Of a stretch of DNA of 64,000 nt, positions 52,810-61,569 are shown piece after piece. The notes beneath the pieces are model-generated. The model made no database searches. It saw only the letters and a program-made list of their open reading frames with translations, and was not told the origin of the DNA. Origin of the DNA: Flavobacterium sp. N1736 (GTDB taxonomy: Bacteria > Bacteroidota > Bacteroidia > Flavobacteriales > Flavobacteriaceae); the NCBI RefSeq assembly GCF_025947065.1, contig NZ_CP109994.1, forward strand, positions 2,604,001 to 2,668,000, given 5' to 3'. A program made the position numbers and the translations under genes. Positions within the stretch are counted from its first letter, which is position 1; the number at the start of each line of letters is the position of its first letter.

Positions 52810-55026
52810 CTACAATACTAATAACCCAAACTCACGTAACGTATTAATTGGTTTTGAATACCAAAACAATTCAAAATCATCTAATTGAGTTTCGAAATCA
52901 TTTTTTAGTTCCTGAAAAGTCAAATTTTTACCGCTTGAAATGGCAATTTTTTTCAGAATTTCAAGCAGCCATTCGCCTTCAATTTTATTAGTCTGAATCG
53001 TGAAACTTTCCTTTTTATCATGAAAAGTAAAAGTCATCATTTCCCATGTTTGTCCCTTTTTAGATTTTGTAAAATACTCCACAGAAGGTTTTCCTCCTAA
53101 CCAAACTACTTTTGCATTTGGTTTTGTGCTGAAATCATTTGTGCTTTCAAGTGCATTAAAAATAAAATACGGATCAATTTTCGTTTTCGGAATTTTAAAA
53201 TCGAACCAATCCTGAAGTTCGTAGTCAAAACAAATTCCGTGCATGAAATTAAAAAGTGATTTTTTAAGTCCAAAACTAAATTTATCGTGGTTGATTCCCG
53301 TAGAATCCGTGTAGTCAATATCATTATTGGCAAAAGTCCCAATTGCTTCAGTGGTTTTTGTTACACCAAATTTCTCGGGATATAAACCAACCGGACTATG
53401 CGCCGTCATCGCAAACTGATGCCAAAAACCGGATTGCAAAATTCCGGCCTCAAATAATTGTCGCACCATTTCTAAACTGTCAATCGTTTCCTGAATTGTT
53501 TGTGTTGGATAACCGTACATTAAATAAGCATGAACCATAATTCCGGCTTCTGTAAAATTTCGGGTTACTTTTGCCACTTGTTCAACCGTTACGCCTTTGT
53601 CTATCAATTTTAACAATCGGTCTGACGCTACTTCTAAACCTCCGGAAACAGCAATACAACCCGATGCTTTTAGTAATAAACACAAATCTTTAGAGAAACT
53701 TTTTTCAAACCGAATGTTTGTCCACCAGGTTACGGCGAGTTTCCGACGTAATATTTCTAACGCCAAAGCACGCATCAACGCTGGCGGAGCGGCTTCGTCA
53801 ACAAAATGAAAACCATTTTGTCCCGTTTGCAACATCATTTCTTCTATTCTGTCACACAATAAATTGGCAGCAACCGGTTCGTAAACTTTTATGTAATCTA
53901 ATGAAATATCACAAAAAGTACATTTTCCCCAATAACAGCCGTGCGCCATAGTGAGTTTATTCCAGCGTCCGTCACTCCACATTCTATGCATCGGATTTAC
54001 GATTTCGATAACCGAAATATATTTATCCAAAGACAAATCAGAATAATCAGGAGTTCCTACATAAGCTTGTTTATAATCGTGTTTTAAGGAATTGTTTTTA
54101 TAGACAACTTTTTCATCTTCCAATAAAAAAGTTCTTTTATACCGCCTTTCTTCCGTCGATTCTGCGCGGGATGACAAATTCTCTATCAATTCTTCTATCG
54201 GCACTTCGCCATCATCTAAAGTGATAAAATCGAAGAATTCGAAAACACGTGCATCAGAAAGTGAACGTAATTCGGTATTTGGAAAACCGCCACCCATCGA
54301 AATCTTAATTTCCGGATGATGCTGTTTTATCCATTGTGCACATCGAAAAGCGCTATATAAATTTCCCGGAAAGGGAACTGAAATTAAGAAAAAAGTAGGT
54401 TCTACAGCTTCAATTTTTTCTTTTAAAATAGAAATTAAAATAGAATCTATATAAGTTGGATTCTGTTGTAAAGCCTCATATAATTCATCAAAAGAATTGG
54501 CGCTTCGACCTAAACGTTCCGCATATCGGCTAAAGCCAAAATTTTCATCGACACATTCTACAATAAAATCAGATATATCTTCAAGGTATAAAGTGGCTAA
54601 ATGTTTTGCTTTATCCTGTGTTCCCATTGTTCCGAAAGCCCAATCGAGTTCTTCTAATTGTGCAAAACGAGAAGCTTCCGGCAGAAAATCTTCCTGACAG
54701 ATTTGCAATGCCAACGTTGGATTTTTTCCCTGCAAAAACTGAATTACAGCATCAATTGTTTTGATGTATTCGTCCTGTAAAGCAAAAATTCGTTTTGAAT
54801 TATCGGAAATCGTGTTTCCTGCAAGCTGAAACTTCAAACTTGAAACTTCAAATAAATCAATTAAACCCTTTTTAGAAAACAATTCCAAAATCACATCGAT
54901 ACCCAAATCTGCCTGAACGGATTCGACATTTTTAGTATTTAAAAATCCTTTTATATACGCTGTTGCCGGATACGGTGTATTCAGTTGTGTAAAAGGCGGC
55001 GTGACAATGAAGAGTTTGGTTTTCAA
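52810..55026 (-). CDS. B12-binding-type radical SAM protein
   Basis: The 738-residue protein has an N-terminal Rossmann-like B12-binding-type domain (to about 285, KISMGGGFPNTELRSLSDARVFEFFDFITLDDGE), then a radical SAM domain with the cluster motif HGCYWGKCTFC (Cys364, Cys369, Cys372; CX4CX2C). A TIM-barrel part (EILRRKLAVTWWTNIRFEKSFSKDLCLLLKASGCIAVSGGLEVASDRLLKLIDKG) and a long C-terminal region follow. The substrate is unknown; related enzymes methylate or rearrange unactivated carbons. It is a single-gene unit with no peptide precursor visible nearby. Residues 286-296 (SSRAESTEERR) form a charged link coded by a GC-richer tract. Confidence 0.85.
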   Translation of the reverse strand: MKTKLFIVTPPFTQLNTPYPATAYIKGFLNTKNVESVQADLGIDVILELFSKKGLIDLFEVSSLKFQLAGNTISDNSKRIFALQDEYIKTIDAVIQFLQGKNPTLALQICQEDFLPEASRFAQLEELDWAFGTMGTQDKAKHLATLYLEDISDFIVECVDENFGFSRYAERLGRSANSFDELYEALQQNPTYIDSILISILKEKIEAVEPTFFLISVPFPGNLYSAFRCAQWIKQHHPEIKISMGGGFPNTELRSLSDARVFEFFDFITLDDGEVPIEELIENLSSRAESTEERRYKRTFLLEDEKVVYKNNSLKHDYKQAYVGTPDYSDLSLDKYISVIEIVNPMHRMWSDGRWNKLTMAHGCYWGKCTFCDISLDYIKVYEPVAANLLCDRIEEMMLQTGQNGFHFVDEAAPPALMRALALEILRRKLAVTWWTNIRFEKSFSKDLCLLLKASGCIAVSGGLEVASDRLLKLIDKGVTVEQVAKVTRNFTEAGIMVHAYLMYGYPTQTIQETIDSLEMVRQLFEAGILQSGFWHQFAMTAHSPVGLYPEKFGVTKTTEAIGTFANNDIDYTDSTGINHDKFSFGLKKSLFNFMHGICFDYELQDWFDFKIPKTKIDPYFIFNALESTNDFSTKPNAKVVWLGGKPSVEYFTKSKKGQTWEMMTFTFHDKKESFTIQTNKIEGEWLLEILKKIAISSGKNLTFQELKNDFETQLDDFELFWYSKPINTLREFGLLVL

Positions 55027-55101
55027 AAGAAATGTTTTTGCAAAAATACGAGATATTTAGAGACTTTTTAAGGAAAGATTTCTCTTGATTTTTAAATAAA
55101 A

Positions 55102-55130
55102 AAGCCTTTCGGAATATCTTCAAAAGGCTT
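55102..55130 (-). terminator. Terminator of the MHS symporter gene
   Basis: AAGCCTTT and AAAGGCTT pair; on the minus strand a T tract follows. It lies 23 nt beyond the stop of the symporter gene and before the radical SAM gene. Confidence 0.75.
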
Positions 55131-55152
55131 ATATAATATAGAATAAGATTTT

Positions 55153-56430
55153 TTAAAACTGATGCACTTTCTTTGAAATCACTATAAACGAAATTAAAGA
55201 TATTAAAGCGGCCGTAGTCAGATAAAAGCCTACGTAATTTAAACCGTAAGTACTTGCAAGCCAAATTGCAATCATTGGTGCAAACGCAGCGCCTAAAATT
55301 CCGGCGAGATTAAATGTCAAAGAAGCGCCTGAATAACGAACTGTGGTAGGAAATAATTCTGATAAAAAAGTTCCCAAAGGTCCATAGGTAAAGCCCATTA
55401 AAGACATTCCGATACAAACAAAAGCGGTTACCAAAATAGGGTTTCCTGAATTTAGAAAGTACGAAAAGAAAAATCCGAAAACAGCGATTGTAGCCGTTGT
55501 AATAATTAATATTTTTCGACGTCCGATTTTATCTGCAACCAAAGCGGAAACAGGAATAAAAAAGGCAAAAAACAATACTGAAAACAATTGAATCAATAGC
55601 GCATCTCTTTTTGTAAAACCTAAATCAGACGTTGCCCAACTCAATGTGAAAACAGTCATTAAATAAAAAACCAAAAAGGTAGTAATAGCAGAAAAAGTTC
55701 CGAAAATTAACTGGTTTTTATACGATTTCAATAAAGTTAAAAACGGAACCTTAACTTCTTTTTGCTCCAGTTTAGAGTTTTCGAATGCTGGAGTTTCGCT
55801 TATTTTTAAACGAATATAAAAACCAACAATTACTAAAAGTGAACTTGCTATAAACGGAATTCTCCATCCATAATCCATAAAAGCTTCGGCGGTCATCGTA
55901 TCTGTTAAAATTAAAAAAGTTCCTCCGGAAAGCAACAACCCGATTGGCGCTCCTAATTGCGGAAACATTCCGTACCAGGCACGTTTATGTGGCGGTGCAT
56001 TTTCAATTGCCAGTAAAACAGCTCCTCCCCATTCGCCTCCTAAACCAACTCCCTGCCCAAATCGGCATAACATTAATAAAATTGGTGCGGCGATGCCAAT
56101 ACTTGCATAACCCGGTAAAAAACCAATCGCTATTGTCGATAATCCCATGGTCAATAAGGCAACTACCAAGGTTACTTTACGTCCTATTTTGTCTCCATAA
56201 TGCCCAAAAACGGCTGATCCTAAGGGTCTTGATAAAAAGGCTATTGAAAAAGTAGCCAAAGATTCTAATGTTGAATTGGTGCTGCTTGCTCCCGGAAAAA
56301 ATAATTGCGGAAAAACTAATACAGCTGCATTAGCATAAATATAAAAATCAAAAAATTCGATTGTGGTACCAATTAAGGAACCAAAGAGAACATGTCGTAA
56401 CGAGTTCTCCTGATTAGGGTTATTTTTCAT
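55153..56430 (-). CDS. MHS-family MFS transporter
   Basis: The 425-residue protein has 12 membrane segments and the metabolite:H+ symporter hallmarks: LFGSLIGTTIEFFDFYIYANAAVLVFPQLFFP, RPLGSAVFGHYGDKIGRKVTLV, CRFGQGVGLGGEWGGAVLLAIENAP and VADKIGRRKI. MHS members carry organic acids, osmolytes or shikimate. The substrate is not given by context. Its upstream region contains palindromes that may be an operator. Confidence 0.92.
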   Translation of the reverse strand: MKNNPNQENSLRHVLFGSLIGTTIEFFDFYIYANAAVLVFPQLFFPGASSTNSTLESLATFSIAFLSRPLGSAVFGHYGDKIGRKVTLVVALLTMGLSTIAIGFLPGYASIGIAAPILLMLCRFGQGVGLGGEWGGAVLLAIENAPPHKRAWYGMFPQLGAPIGLLLSGGTFLILTDTMTAEAFMDYGWRIPFIASSLLVIVGFYIRLKISETPAFENSKLEQKEVKVPFLTLLKSYKNQLIFGTFSAITTFLVFYLMTVFTLSWATSDLGFTKRDALLIQLFSVLFFAFFIPVSALVADKIGRRKILIITTATIAVFGFFFSYFLNSGNPILVTAFVCIGMSLMGFTYGPLGTFLSELFPTTVRYSGASLTFNLAGILGAAFAPMIAIWLASTYGLNYVGFYLTTAALISLISFIVISKKVHQF

Positions 56431-56774
56431 CCGGTTTTGATATATTTTTTTTTGAAAAATGACGCTGCAAAAATGAATCGATTCATTTTACGCAACAAAT
56501 ATTTGTTTGCAAAAATATAGTTTCATTATTAAAAACACACATTTAAGAACAACAGTTTTGTATTACTCTCAAAATTTTAACAAAAAAACCAAATCGAGAA
56601 CTTTAATATTCTTCCAACTATTTCTTATTCTGCAACAACAAAATCAAAAATCAAAACCCTGAATATAAACACTTTAAAACTAAAATTAAAAATCAAATAT
56701 TAAGCATTCGTTAAAAACACATTTAACTGTATATTTTCATTAAATTTACAGCTGTCAAAAATAAACCCAAAATT
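56431..56774. other. Non-coding region between MHS and bshC genes (344 bp)
   Basis: The gap holds the symporter promoter and palindromes at its left end. The remainder (56520-56774) is AT-rich with A-runs, no coding frame, and no clear TAnnTTTG box for bshC. Confidence 0.5.
56470..56517 (-). promoter_or_regulatory. Promoter and candidate operator of the MHS symporter gene
   Basis: On the minus strand a -7 box TATTTTTG lies at 56510-56517. Downstream of it are two palindromes: AACAAATATTTGTT (56494-56507) and the perfect 20-bp AAAATGAATCGATTCATTTT (56470-56489). A palindrome just downstream of the transcript start is a standard place for a repressor site. Confidence 0.5.
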
Positions 56775-58364
56775 ATGCCCACCGACTGTATCAACTACCA
56801 AAACTCAGGATATTTCTCTAAATTGATACAAGATTATTTAGATCAAAAACCCGAATTACGATCACTATACAACCATTTTCCAACGCTGGAAAACTTCGAA
56901 CAACAAATCATTGAAAAACAATCGAATTTTGATAATGCAAACAGAGTTTCTCTTGTCGAGTCTTTAAAAAAGCAATATCAAAACATCGAAATCTCTGATG
57001 CTACAAAACAAAATATAGAGCTTTTAGCACTTTCAAACACTTTTACAATTACAACCGGACATCAATTAAACTTGTTTAGCGGTCCGTTGTATTTTTTATA
57101 TAAAATTATTTCAACGATTAATCTTTCCAAAGAATTAAAATCTAAATATCCAACAAATAATTTTGTTCCCATTTATTGGATGGCAACAGAAGATCATGAT
57201 TTTGAAGAGATTAATTATTTTAATTTTAAAGGAAAAAAATTCAGATGGAATAAAGAAAGTACCGGTCCGGTTGGAAGGCTTTCTACTGAAGGTTTAGCTG
57301 AATTTTTCGAAATTTATGCTGCCGAATTAGGTTCGAGTACGAATGCAAGTGTTCTAAAAAAACTGTTTGAAGAAGCGTATTTGAAACATGAAAATCTGGC
57401 TGATGCGACACGTTTTCTGGCTAATAGTTTATTTACCCAATATGGTTTGGTAATTCTTGATGCTGATGATGCTCATTTAAAACGTGCTTTTATTCCTTTT
57501 GTAAAAGAAGAACTAGAAAAGCAAACTTCATTTAAAGCTGTTCAGGAAACAATCGATCAACTTAAAGAGTATACTATTCAGGTAAATCCGCGTGAAATCA
57601 ATTTATTTTATATTGAAGATACTTTGCGTGAACGTATTGTTTTTGAAAATGATAAATACTTTGTAAACAACACTAAAATTTCATTTTCAAAAGAAGAAAT
57701 TCTAAGTTTACTGGAAAGTAATCCCGAAAAATTTAGTCCAAACGTGATTATGCGTCCGTTATATCAGGAAATTATTTTACCTAATTTATGTTATATTGGC
57801 GGAGGCGGAGAAATTGCGTATTGGCTGGAACTAAAATCGTTTTTTGACGCTGTAAACATAACTTTTCCGGTGCTTTTGGTTAGAAATTCGGTACTTTTAA
57901 ACACAGAAAAACAGGCTAAAAAAGCGGACAATTTAAATTTAAGCTGGGCAGATTTATTTACAAAACCTGCTGATTTAGTCAATGCGATTACACATAAATT
58001 ATCTGCTTTTCCTATTGATTTAACGCCTCAAAAAGAAACGTTGGAAAAACAATTTGAATATCTTTACGAATTAGCAGCTAAAACAGACAAATCGTTTACC
58101 GGAGCTATAAAAGCACAAGAAGTAAAACAAAAGAAAGGGTTGGAAAACCTGGAAAAAAGATTATTAAAAGCACAAAAACGAAAACTGGACAATGAATTAC
58201 AGCGCGTAATTGATTTACAATGTGAGTTGTTTCCGAACCAAAGTTTGCAGGAACGTCAAGCTAATTTTTCTGAATTTTATTTAGAAAAAGGAGAACAGTT
58301 GATTCCGCTTTTGATACAAAAATTAAAACCTTTAGAAATGAATTTTAATATTATAAAAATTTAA
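56775..58364 (+). CDS. bshC: Bacillithiol biosynthesis cysteine-adding enzyme BshC
   Basis: The 529-residue protein has the BshC pattern from start to end: FSKLIQDYLDQ, FTITTGHQLNLFSGPLYFLYKIISTINLS, WMATEDHDFEEINYFNFKGKKFRW, NPREINLFYIEDTLRERIV, SPNVIMRPLYQEIILPNLCYIGGGGEIAYWLELKSFF, then a coiled-coil C-terminal part. BshC joins cysteine to glucosaminyl-malate, the last step of bacillithiol synthesis, giving the thiol used in redox balance in this group. It is a single gene here; bshA and bshB are elsewhere. Confidence 0.96.
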   Translation: MPTDCINYQNSGYFSKLIQDYLDQKPELRSLYNHFPTLENFEQQIIEKQSNFDNANRVSLVESLKKQYQNIEISDATKQNIELLALSNTFTITTGHQLNLFSGPLYFLYKIISTINLSKELKSKYPTNNFVPIYWMATEDHDFEEINYFNFKGKKFRWNKESTGPVGRLSTEGLAEFFEIYAAELGSSTNASVLKKLFEEAYLKHENLADATRFLANSLFTQYGLVILDADDAHLKRAFIPFVKEELEKQTSFKAVQETIDQLKEYTIQVNPREINLFYIEDTLRERIVFENDKYFVNNTKISFSKEEILSLLESNPEKFSPNVIMRPLYQEIILPNLCYIGGGGEIAYWLELKSFFDAVNITFPVLLVRNSVLLNTEKQAKKADNLNLSWADLFTKPADLVNAITHKLSAFPIDLTPQKETLEKQFEYLYELAAKTDKSFTGAIKAQEVKQKKGLENLEKRLLKAQKRKLDNELQRVIDLQCELFPNQSLQERQANFSEFYLEKGEQLIPLLIQKLKPLEMNFNIIKI

Positions 58365-58371
58365 AAAGTTA

Positions 58372-58418
58372 GTCACGAATTCACTAATTTTTATTTGACT
58401 AATTCGTGAATTCGTGAC
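58372..58418. repeat. Inverted repeat, CACGAATTC family, copy 2
   Basis: Arms 58372-58389 (GTCACGAATTCACTAATT) and 58401-58418 are reverse complements with one mismatch. The element starts 7 bp after the bshC stop and, followed by A-rich sequence, is a weak terminator candidate. It shares CACGAATTC with the copy at 1401-1448. Confidence 0.75.
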
Positions 58419-58532
58419 AAAAAATAAAGTAATAATCATCAGAATAAATAACCGCCTCTTCTGAAATTATTGCCTCTCTAAACCAAATAGTAACCTTTTA
58501 AAACAAAAACTAACCTATTACCAAAAAAAACT

Positions 58533-59804
58533 ATGACCAGAGAGCGCTTGATTTCATTAGATGTCTTCAGAGGATTAACGATTTTATTGATGACCATTGT
58601 AAACAATCCCGGAGATTGGGGCAATGTTTATCCGCCTTTATTACATGCTGAATGGCATGGCTGTACGCCAACCGATTTAGTTTTTCCGTTTTTTATTTTT
58701 ATTATGGGAGTTGCAGTTCCTCTTGCAATGCCTGATAAAATCTACGACAATACTACTTTTAATAAAATTTTGGTTCGTTCGTTACGAATGTTTTGTTTAG
58801 GGATTTTCTTTAACTTTTTTGGCAAAATACAATTATTTGGTCTTGACGGAATTCCACTTCTTATTGGTCGTCTGGCCATTACAATTGCTGTTGGTTATGC
58901 ATTAATGGGAAGTTTCAGTTCAAAAGTCAAAAACATTCTGGCATTTACAATTCTTTTTATTTATTTGTTTTTAGCGTATAGCGGGATCGAGGCGTATCAT
59001 GACGTTCGTCTTCCGGGCGTTTTGCAACGTATTGCAATTGTTTATTTTGTGGTTTCGCTTTTGTATTTAAAAACATCTCAAAAAACACAAATTATAACCG
59101 GAGTTATTTTATTACTTGGTTATTGGGCAATTATGACTTTAATTCCTGTTCCGGGAATTGGTGCTGCAAATCTTGACAAAGGAACCAATTTTGCTTCATG
59201 GATAGACAGCATTCTACTTAAAGGACATATGTATCGCGAAACCATAACCTGGGATCCTGAGGGAATTTTAAGTACAATTCCATCTATCGTAAACGGAATT
59301 ATTGGTTTATTAATTGGGCAAATTTTACTGCGTGAAGTCCCTAAAACACAAAAAACAACAAAAATGGCGATCGCCGGTGTCGCGCTTATTATTGCCGGTT
59401 TATTATGGAATATTGTTTTTCCAATCAATAAATCAATCTGGACAAGCAGTTATGTTTTATATACCACAGGATTAGCAGCCACATTTTTAGCCATTTTATA
59501 TTATGTAATTGATATCGCCGATTATAAAAAAGGGTTTAAACCGTTTTTAATTTGGGGAGTTAACCCAATGATTGTGTTTTTTACATCGCAGATTATCCCG
59601 CAGGCTTTAGTGATGATTGAGTTTCAAAATCCTCATAATCCGGAAGAAAAAATCAACCTTTTAAATTATTTATACAGTTTTTGGATTGCGCCATTTTTCA
59701 GTAATCCAATGACAGCTTCTTTGGCAGGAGCATTAGTTTATGTATGTATCTGGACATTTATTTTGTGGATATTCTACAAAAACAAACTGATTTTCAAAGT
59801 ATAA
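58533..59804 (+). CDS. Membrane acyltransferase, NagX/DUF5009-like (HGSNAT-type)
   Basis: The 423-residue protein has about ten membrane segments and the family motif RERLISLDVFRGLTILLMTIVNNPG, with LLHAEWHGCTPTDLVFPFFIFIMGVAVPLAM close after. His/Asp residues in HAEWHGCTPTD are the likely active site of heparan-alpha-glucosaminide N-acetyltransferase-like enzymes. In Bacteroidota such proteins are linked to amino sugar transport or surface glycan acylation. It is a single gene, not linked to another sugar gene here. Confidence 0.87.
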   Translation: MTRERLISLDVFRGLTILLMTIVNNPGDWGNVYPPLLHAEWHGCTPTDLVFPFFIFIMGVAVPLAMPDKIYDNTTFNKILVRSLRMFCLGIFFNFFGKIQLFGLDGIPLLIGRLAITIAVGYALMGSFSSKVKNILAFTILFIYLFLAYSGIEAYHDVRLPGVLQRIAIVYFVVSLLYLKTSQKTQIITGVILLLGYWAIMTLIPVPGIGAANLDKGTNFASWIDSILLKGHMYRETITWDPEGILSTIPSIVNGIIGLLIGQILLREVPKTQKTTKMAIAGVALIIAGLLWNIVFPINKSIWTSSYVLYTTGLAATFLAILYYVIDIADYKKGFKPFLIWGVNPMIVFFTSQIIPQALVMIEFQNPHNPEEKINLLNYLYSFWIAPFFSNPMTASLAGALVYVCIWTFILWIFYKNKLIFKV

Positions 59805-59817
59805 AAAAAATACTTTC

Positions 59818-59909
59818 ACCATATAAGTTATATAAGTTCATTTAACAGCTGGTTATATCAATACCAAGTTATTACGTTTTTTAATATGAACTTATATAAC
59901 TTATATGGT
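59818..59909. repeat. Perfect 24-bp inverted repeat before ndk
   Basis: The arms 59818-59841 (starting ACCATATAAGTTATATAAGT) and 59886-59909 are exact reverse complements with a 44-bp centre. It lies 13 bp after the acyltransferase stop and 80 bp before the ndk promoter box. It is A/T-rich and could form a hairpin or a cruciform. Confidence 0.9.
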
Positions 59910-59992
59910 TTAAAAAAAGATTTTCCTATTCAAAACATCTTTTTACTGTGTTTTAATTATGATTTTATTAAAATCAATTCATAAAAAAAGTC

Positions 59993-60000
59993 TATTTTTG
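59993..60000 (+). promoter_or_regulatory. ndk -7 promoter box (TATTTTTG)
   Basis: TATTTTTG matches TAnnTTTG, 23 nt upstream of the ndk ATG at 60023. Confidence 0.55.
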
Positions 60001-60022
60001 CACAAAATTTAAAAACACAAAA

Positions 60023-60442
60023 ATGGCAACAAATAGAACTTTTACAATGATTAAGCCAGATGCTGTTGCAAACGGACACATCGGGAATATCTTAGCAATG
60101 ATTACAAACGGAGGTTTCAAAATCGTTTCATTAAAATTAACTCAATTAACTGTAGCTGATGCTCAGGCGTTTTATGCAGTTCACTCTGCAAGACCTTTCT
60201 ACGGAGAATTAGTTGAATTTATGTCACGCGGACCAATTGTTGCTGCTATTTTAGAAAAAGACAACGCTGTAGAAGATTTCAGAACTTTAATTGGAGCTAC
60301 AAATCCAGCTGAAGCTGCTGAAGGAACTATTCGTAAAGCATACGCAACTTCTATTGGAGAAAATGCAGTTCACGGTTCTGACAGTGACGAAAACGCTGCA
60401 ATCGAAGGCGCATTTCACTTTGCAGGAAGAGAGCAATTTTAA
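60023..60442 (+). CDS. ndk: Nucleoside diphosphate kinase
   Basis: The 139-residue protein starts [23 protein letters not shown] and has the active site His117 in [12 protein letters not shown]. It balances nucleoside triphosphates by ping-pong phosphate transfer through that His. Length and motif match the family. It has its own promoter and terminator. Confidence 0.98.
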   Translation: MATNRTFTMIKPDAVANGHIGNILAMITNGGFKIVSLKLTQLTVADAQAFYAVHSARPFYGELVEFMSRGPIVAAILEKDNAVEDFRTLIGATNPAEAAEGTIRKAYATSIGENAVHGSDSDENAAIEGAFHFAGREQF

Positions 60443-60484
60443 ATTTTAGATTTCTGAATTTAGATTTAAAAATAAAAAAAATAA

Positions 60485-60517
60485 AAAAATCCCGTTTCAA
60501 ATTGAAACGGGATTTTT
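60485..60517. terminator. Bidirectional terminator after ndk
   Basis: AAAAATCCCGTTTCAA and TTGAAACGGGATTTTT form a perfect 16-bp stem with one loop base, between convergent ndk and the DUF721 gene. Confidence 0.9.
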
Positions 60518-60574
60518 ATTTAGAGCTTATTTATAAAGTACAGCAATCTAAAATCTGAACTCTAAAATCTATAA

Positions 60575-60871
60575 TCAACGTAATATAACATCCTTCACCA
60601 CTTCACGCCCTAATTCTTCATTAATCATTTTAACGATTTTTGATTTTCCGTGACTTAATTCTTCTCTTAAAACTGCCGATCCAAGCTCCACATATAAGGT
60701 ACTTCCTTTTAAAACAACGTTTTTCGTATACGTATTTACGCCATTTCCCATCAATTGTCTCCACGCCTCTTTTACATCAATCTGATCCATGCCGGGCTGC
60801 AATTTATTCACCTGAATAATCTGTTGCAAAACAGCCCCAATAGTACTTTCGTTATTTAGTCTTTTTGCCAT
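60575..60871 (-). CDS. DUF721 protein
   Basis: The 98-residue protein (MAKRLNNESTIGAVLQQIIQVNKLQPGMDQIDVKEAWRQLMGNGVNTYTKNVVLKGSTLYVELGSAVLREELSHGKSKIVKMINEELG) is a member of DUF721 (DciA-like fold), small soluble proteins often near recF in other Bacteroidota. Its start overlaps the preceding lipoprotein gene by 20 bp. A DnaB-loading role as for DciA is possible but not shown. Confidence 0.88.
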   Translation of the reverse strand: MAKRLNNESTIGAVLQQIIQVNKLQPGMDQIDVKEAWRQLMGNGVNTYTKNVVLKGSTLYVELGSAVLREELSHGKSKIVKMINEELGREVVKDVILR

Positions 60872-61292
60872 CGTTTAAAATATTTATAGGTTCTGCTTTT
60901 TTATAATGATATTCTTTATTCTGATCATTTTTAACTACAAAATTCTTCTCCGAAATCGAAATTAATTCTTCACTCCACTTTGCATAATCCGTTTTATAAT
61001 CCAGAAAAGTTCCTTTATCTGTAAACCTGACCGAAACATTTTCAAACGTATTTGTCGTCAAAAAAGTTCCGTCAAGCTGCGCCATAACCTTCGTTCGCGT
61101 TCCTTTTGTTCCTTTAATCTGAAAAAAATCAAAATTCTCATTCATTCCGTATGCCTTCTCATCCCCTTTATCAAAAACCACTTTTTCAATCTCCCAATAT
61201 CCATTCAATTTTGCAATATCAGCGGGTTTAATTTCTTGTTTACAGCTTACAAACAAAAACGATAAAACCAAAATCATAAAAGTGTTTTTCAT
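60852..61292 (-). CDS. Small lipoprotein of unknown function
   Basis: I choose the ATG at 61292 (146 residues; MKNTFMILVLSFLFVSCKQ, lipobox Cys17). The longer frame from 61313 adds only MNFNIID. The mature part looks like a lipocalin-like beta-barrel (LNGYWEIEKVVFDKGDEKAYGMNENFDFFQIKG...TKVMAQLDGTFLTTNTFENVSVRFTDKG). The 3' end overlaps the DUF721 gene by 20 bp, so they form one operon. A -7 box on the minus strand at 61469-61476 would place a dispersed repeat in its leader. Confidence 0.75.
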   Translation of the reverse strand: MKNTFMILVLSFLFVSCKQEIKPADIAKLNGYWEIEKVVFDKGDEKAYGMNENFDFFQIKGTKGTRTKVMAQLDGTFLTTNTFENVSVRFTDKGTFLDYKTDYAKWSEELISISEKNFVVKNDQNKEYHYKKAEPINILNDGKKTK

Positions 61293-61331
61293 ATCTATTA
61301 TATTAAAATTCAATAATTGTCTTTCTTATCA

Positions 61332-61440
61332 TCCCGAAATTTTGGGAGAAGAATAAGAAGCTATTTCCTGCTGTTCGCTATATCTTTTTATTTTTAAAGA
61401 AAAAACAAAAAGGATACCGCTTCCATCAGGGCTAGGGCTT
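61332..61440 (-). repeat. Dispersed ~100-bp repeat beginning AAGCCCTAGCCCTGAT, copy 2
   Basis: Read on the minus strand: AAGCCCTAGCCCTGATGGAA, then GCGGTATCC, then the T/A hairpin core (TTTTTCTTTAAAAA), AGCAGGAAATAGCTTC, and the imperfect palindrome TCCCAAAATTTCGGGA (61332-61347). It matches the plus-strand copy at 38315-38414, though the palindrome stands after, not before, the GCAGGAA block. Confidence 0.85.
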
Positions 61441-61468
61441 CGGTTTTCAAAAGATTTTTTGTAATCTG

Positions 61469-61476
61469 CAAAGATA
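61469..61476 (-). promoter_or_regulatory. Candidate -7 box (TATCTTTG) for the small lipoprotein operon
   Basis: On the minus strand this reads TATCTTTG, fitting TAnnTTTG, 177 nt upstream of the ATG at 61292. The whole dispersed repeat would lie in the leader. Confidence 0.35.
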
Positions 61477-61569
61477 ACTTTATATCGTTTAAAAGAGATG
61501 AAATTTACAAAAGCAATTTAAACTATTTTACATATTTTTAGTCTTACCCTAAACCAAAACCAAAAAAAC

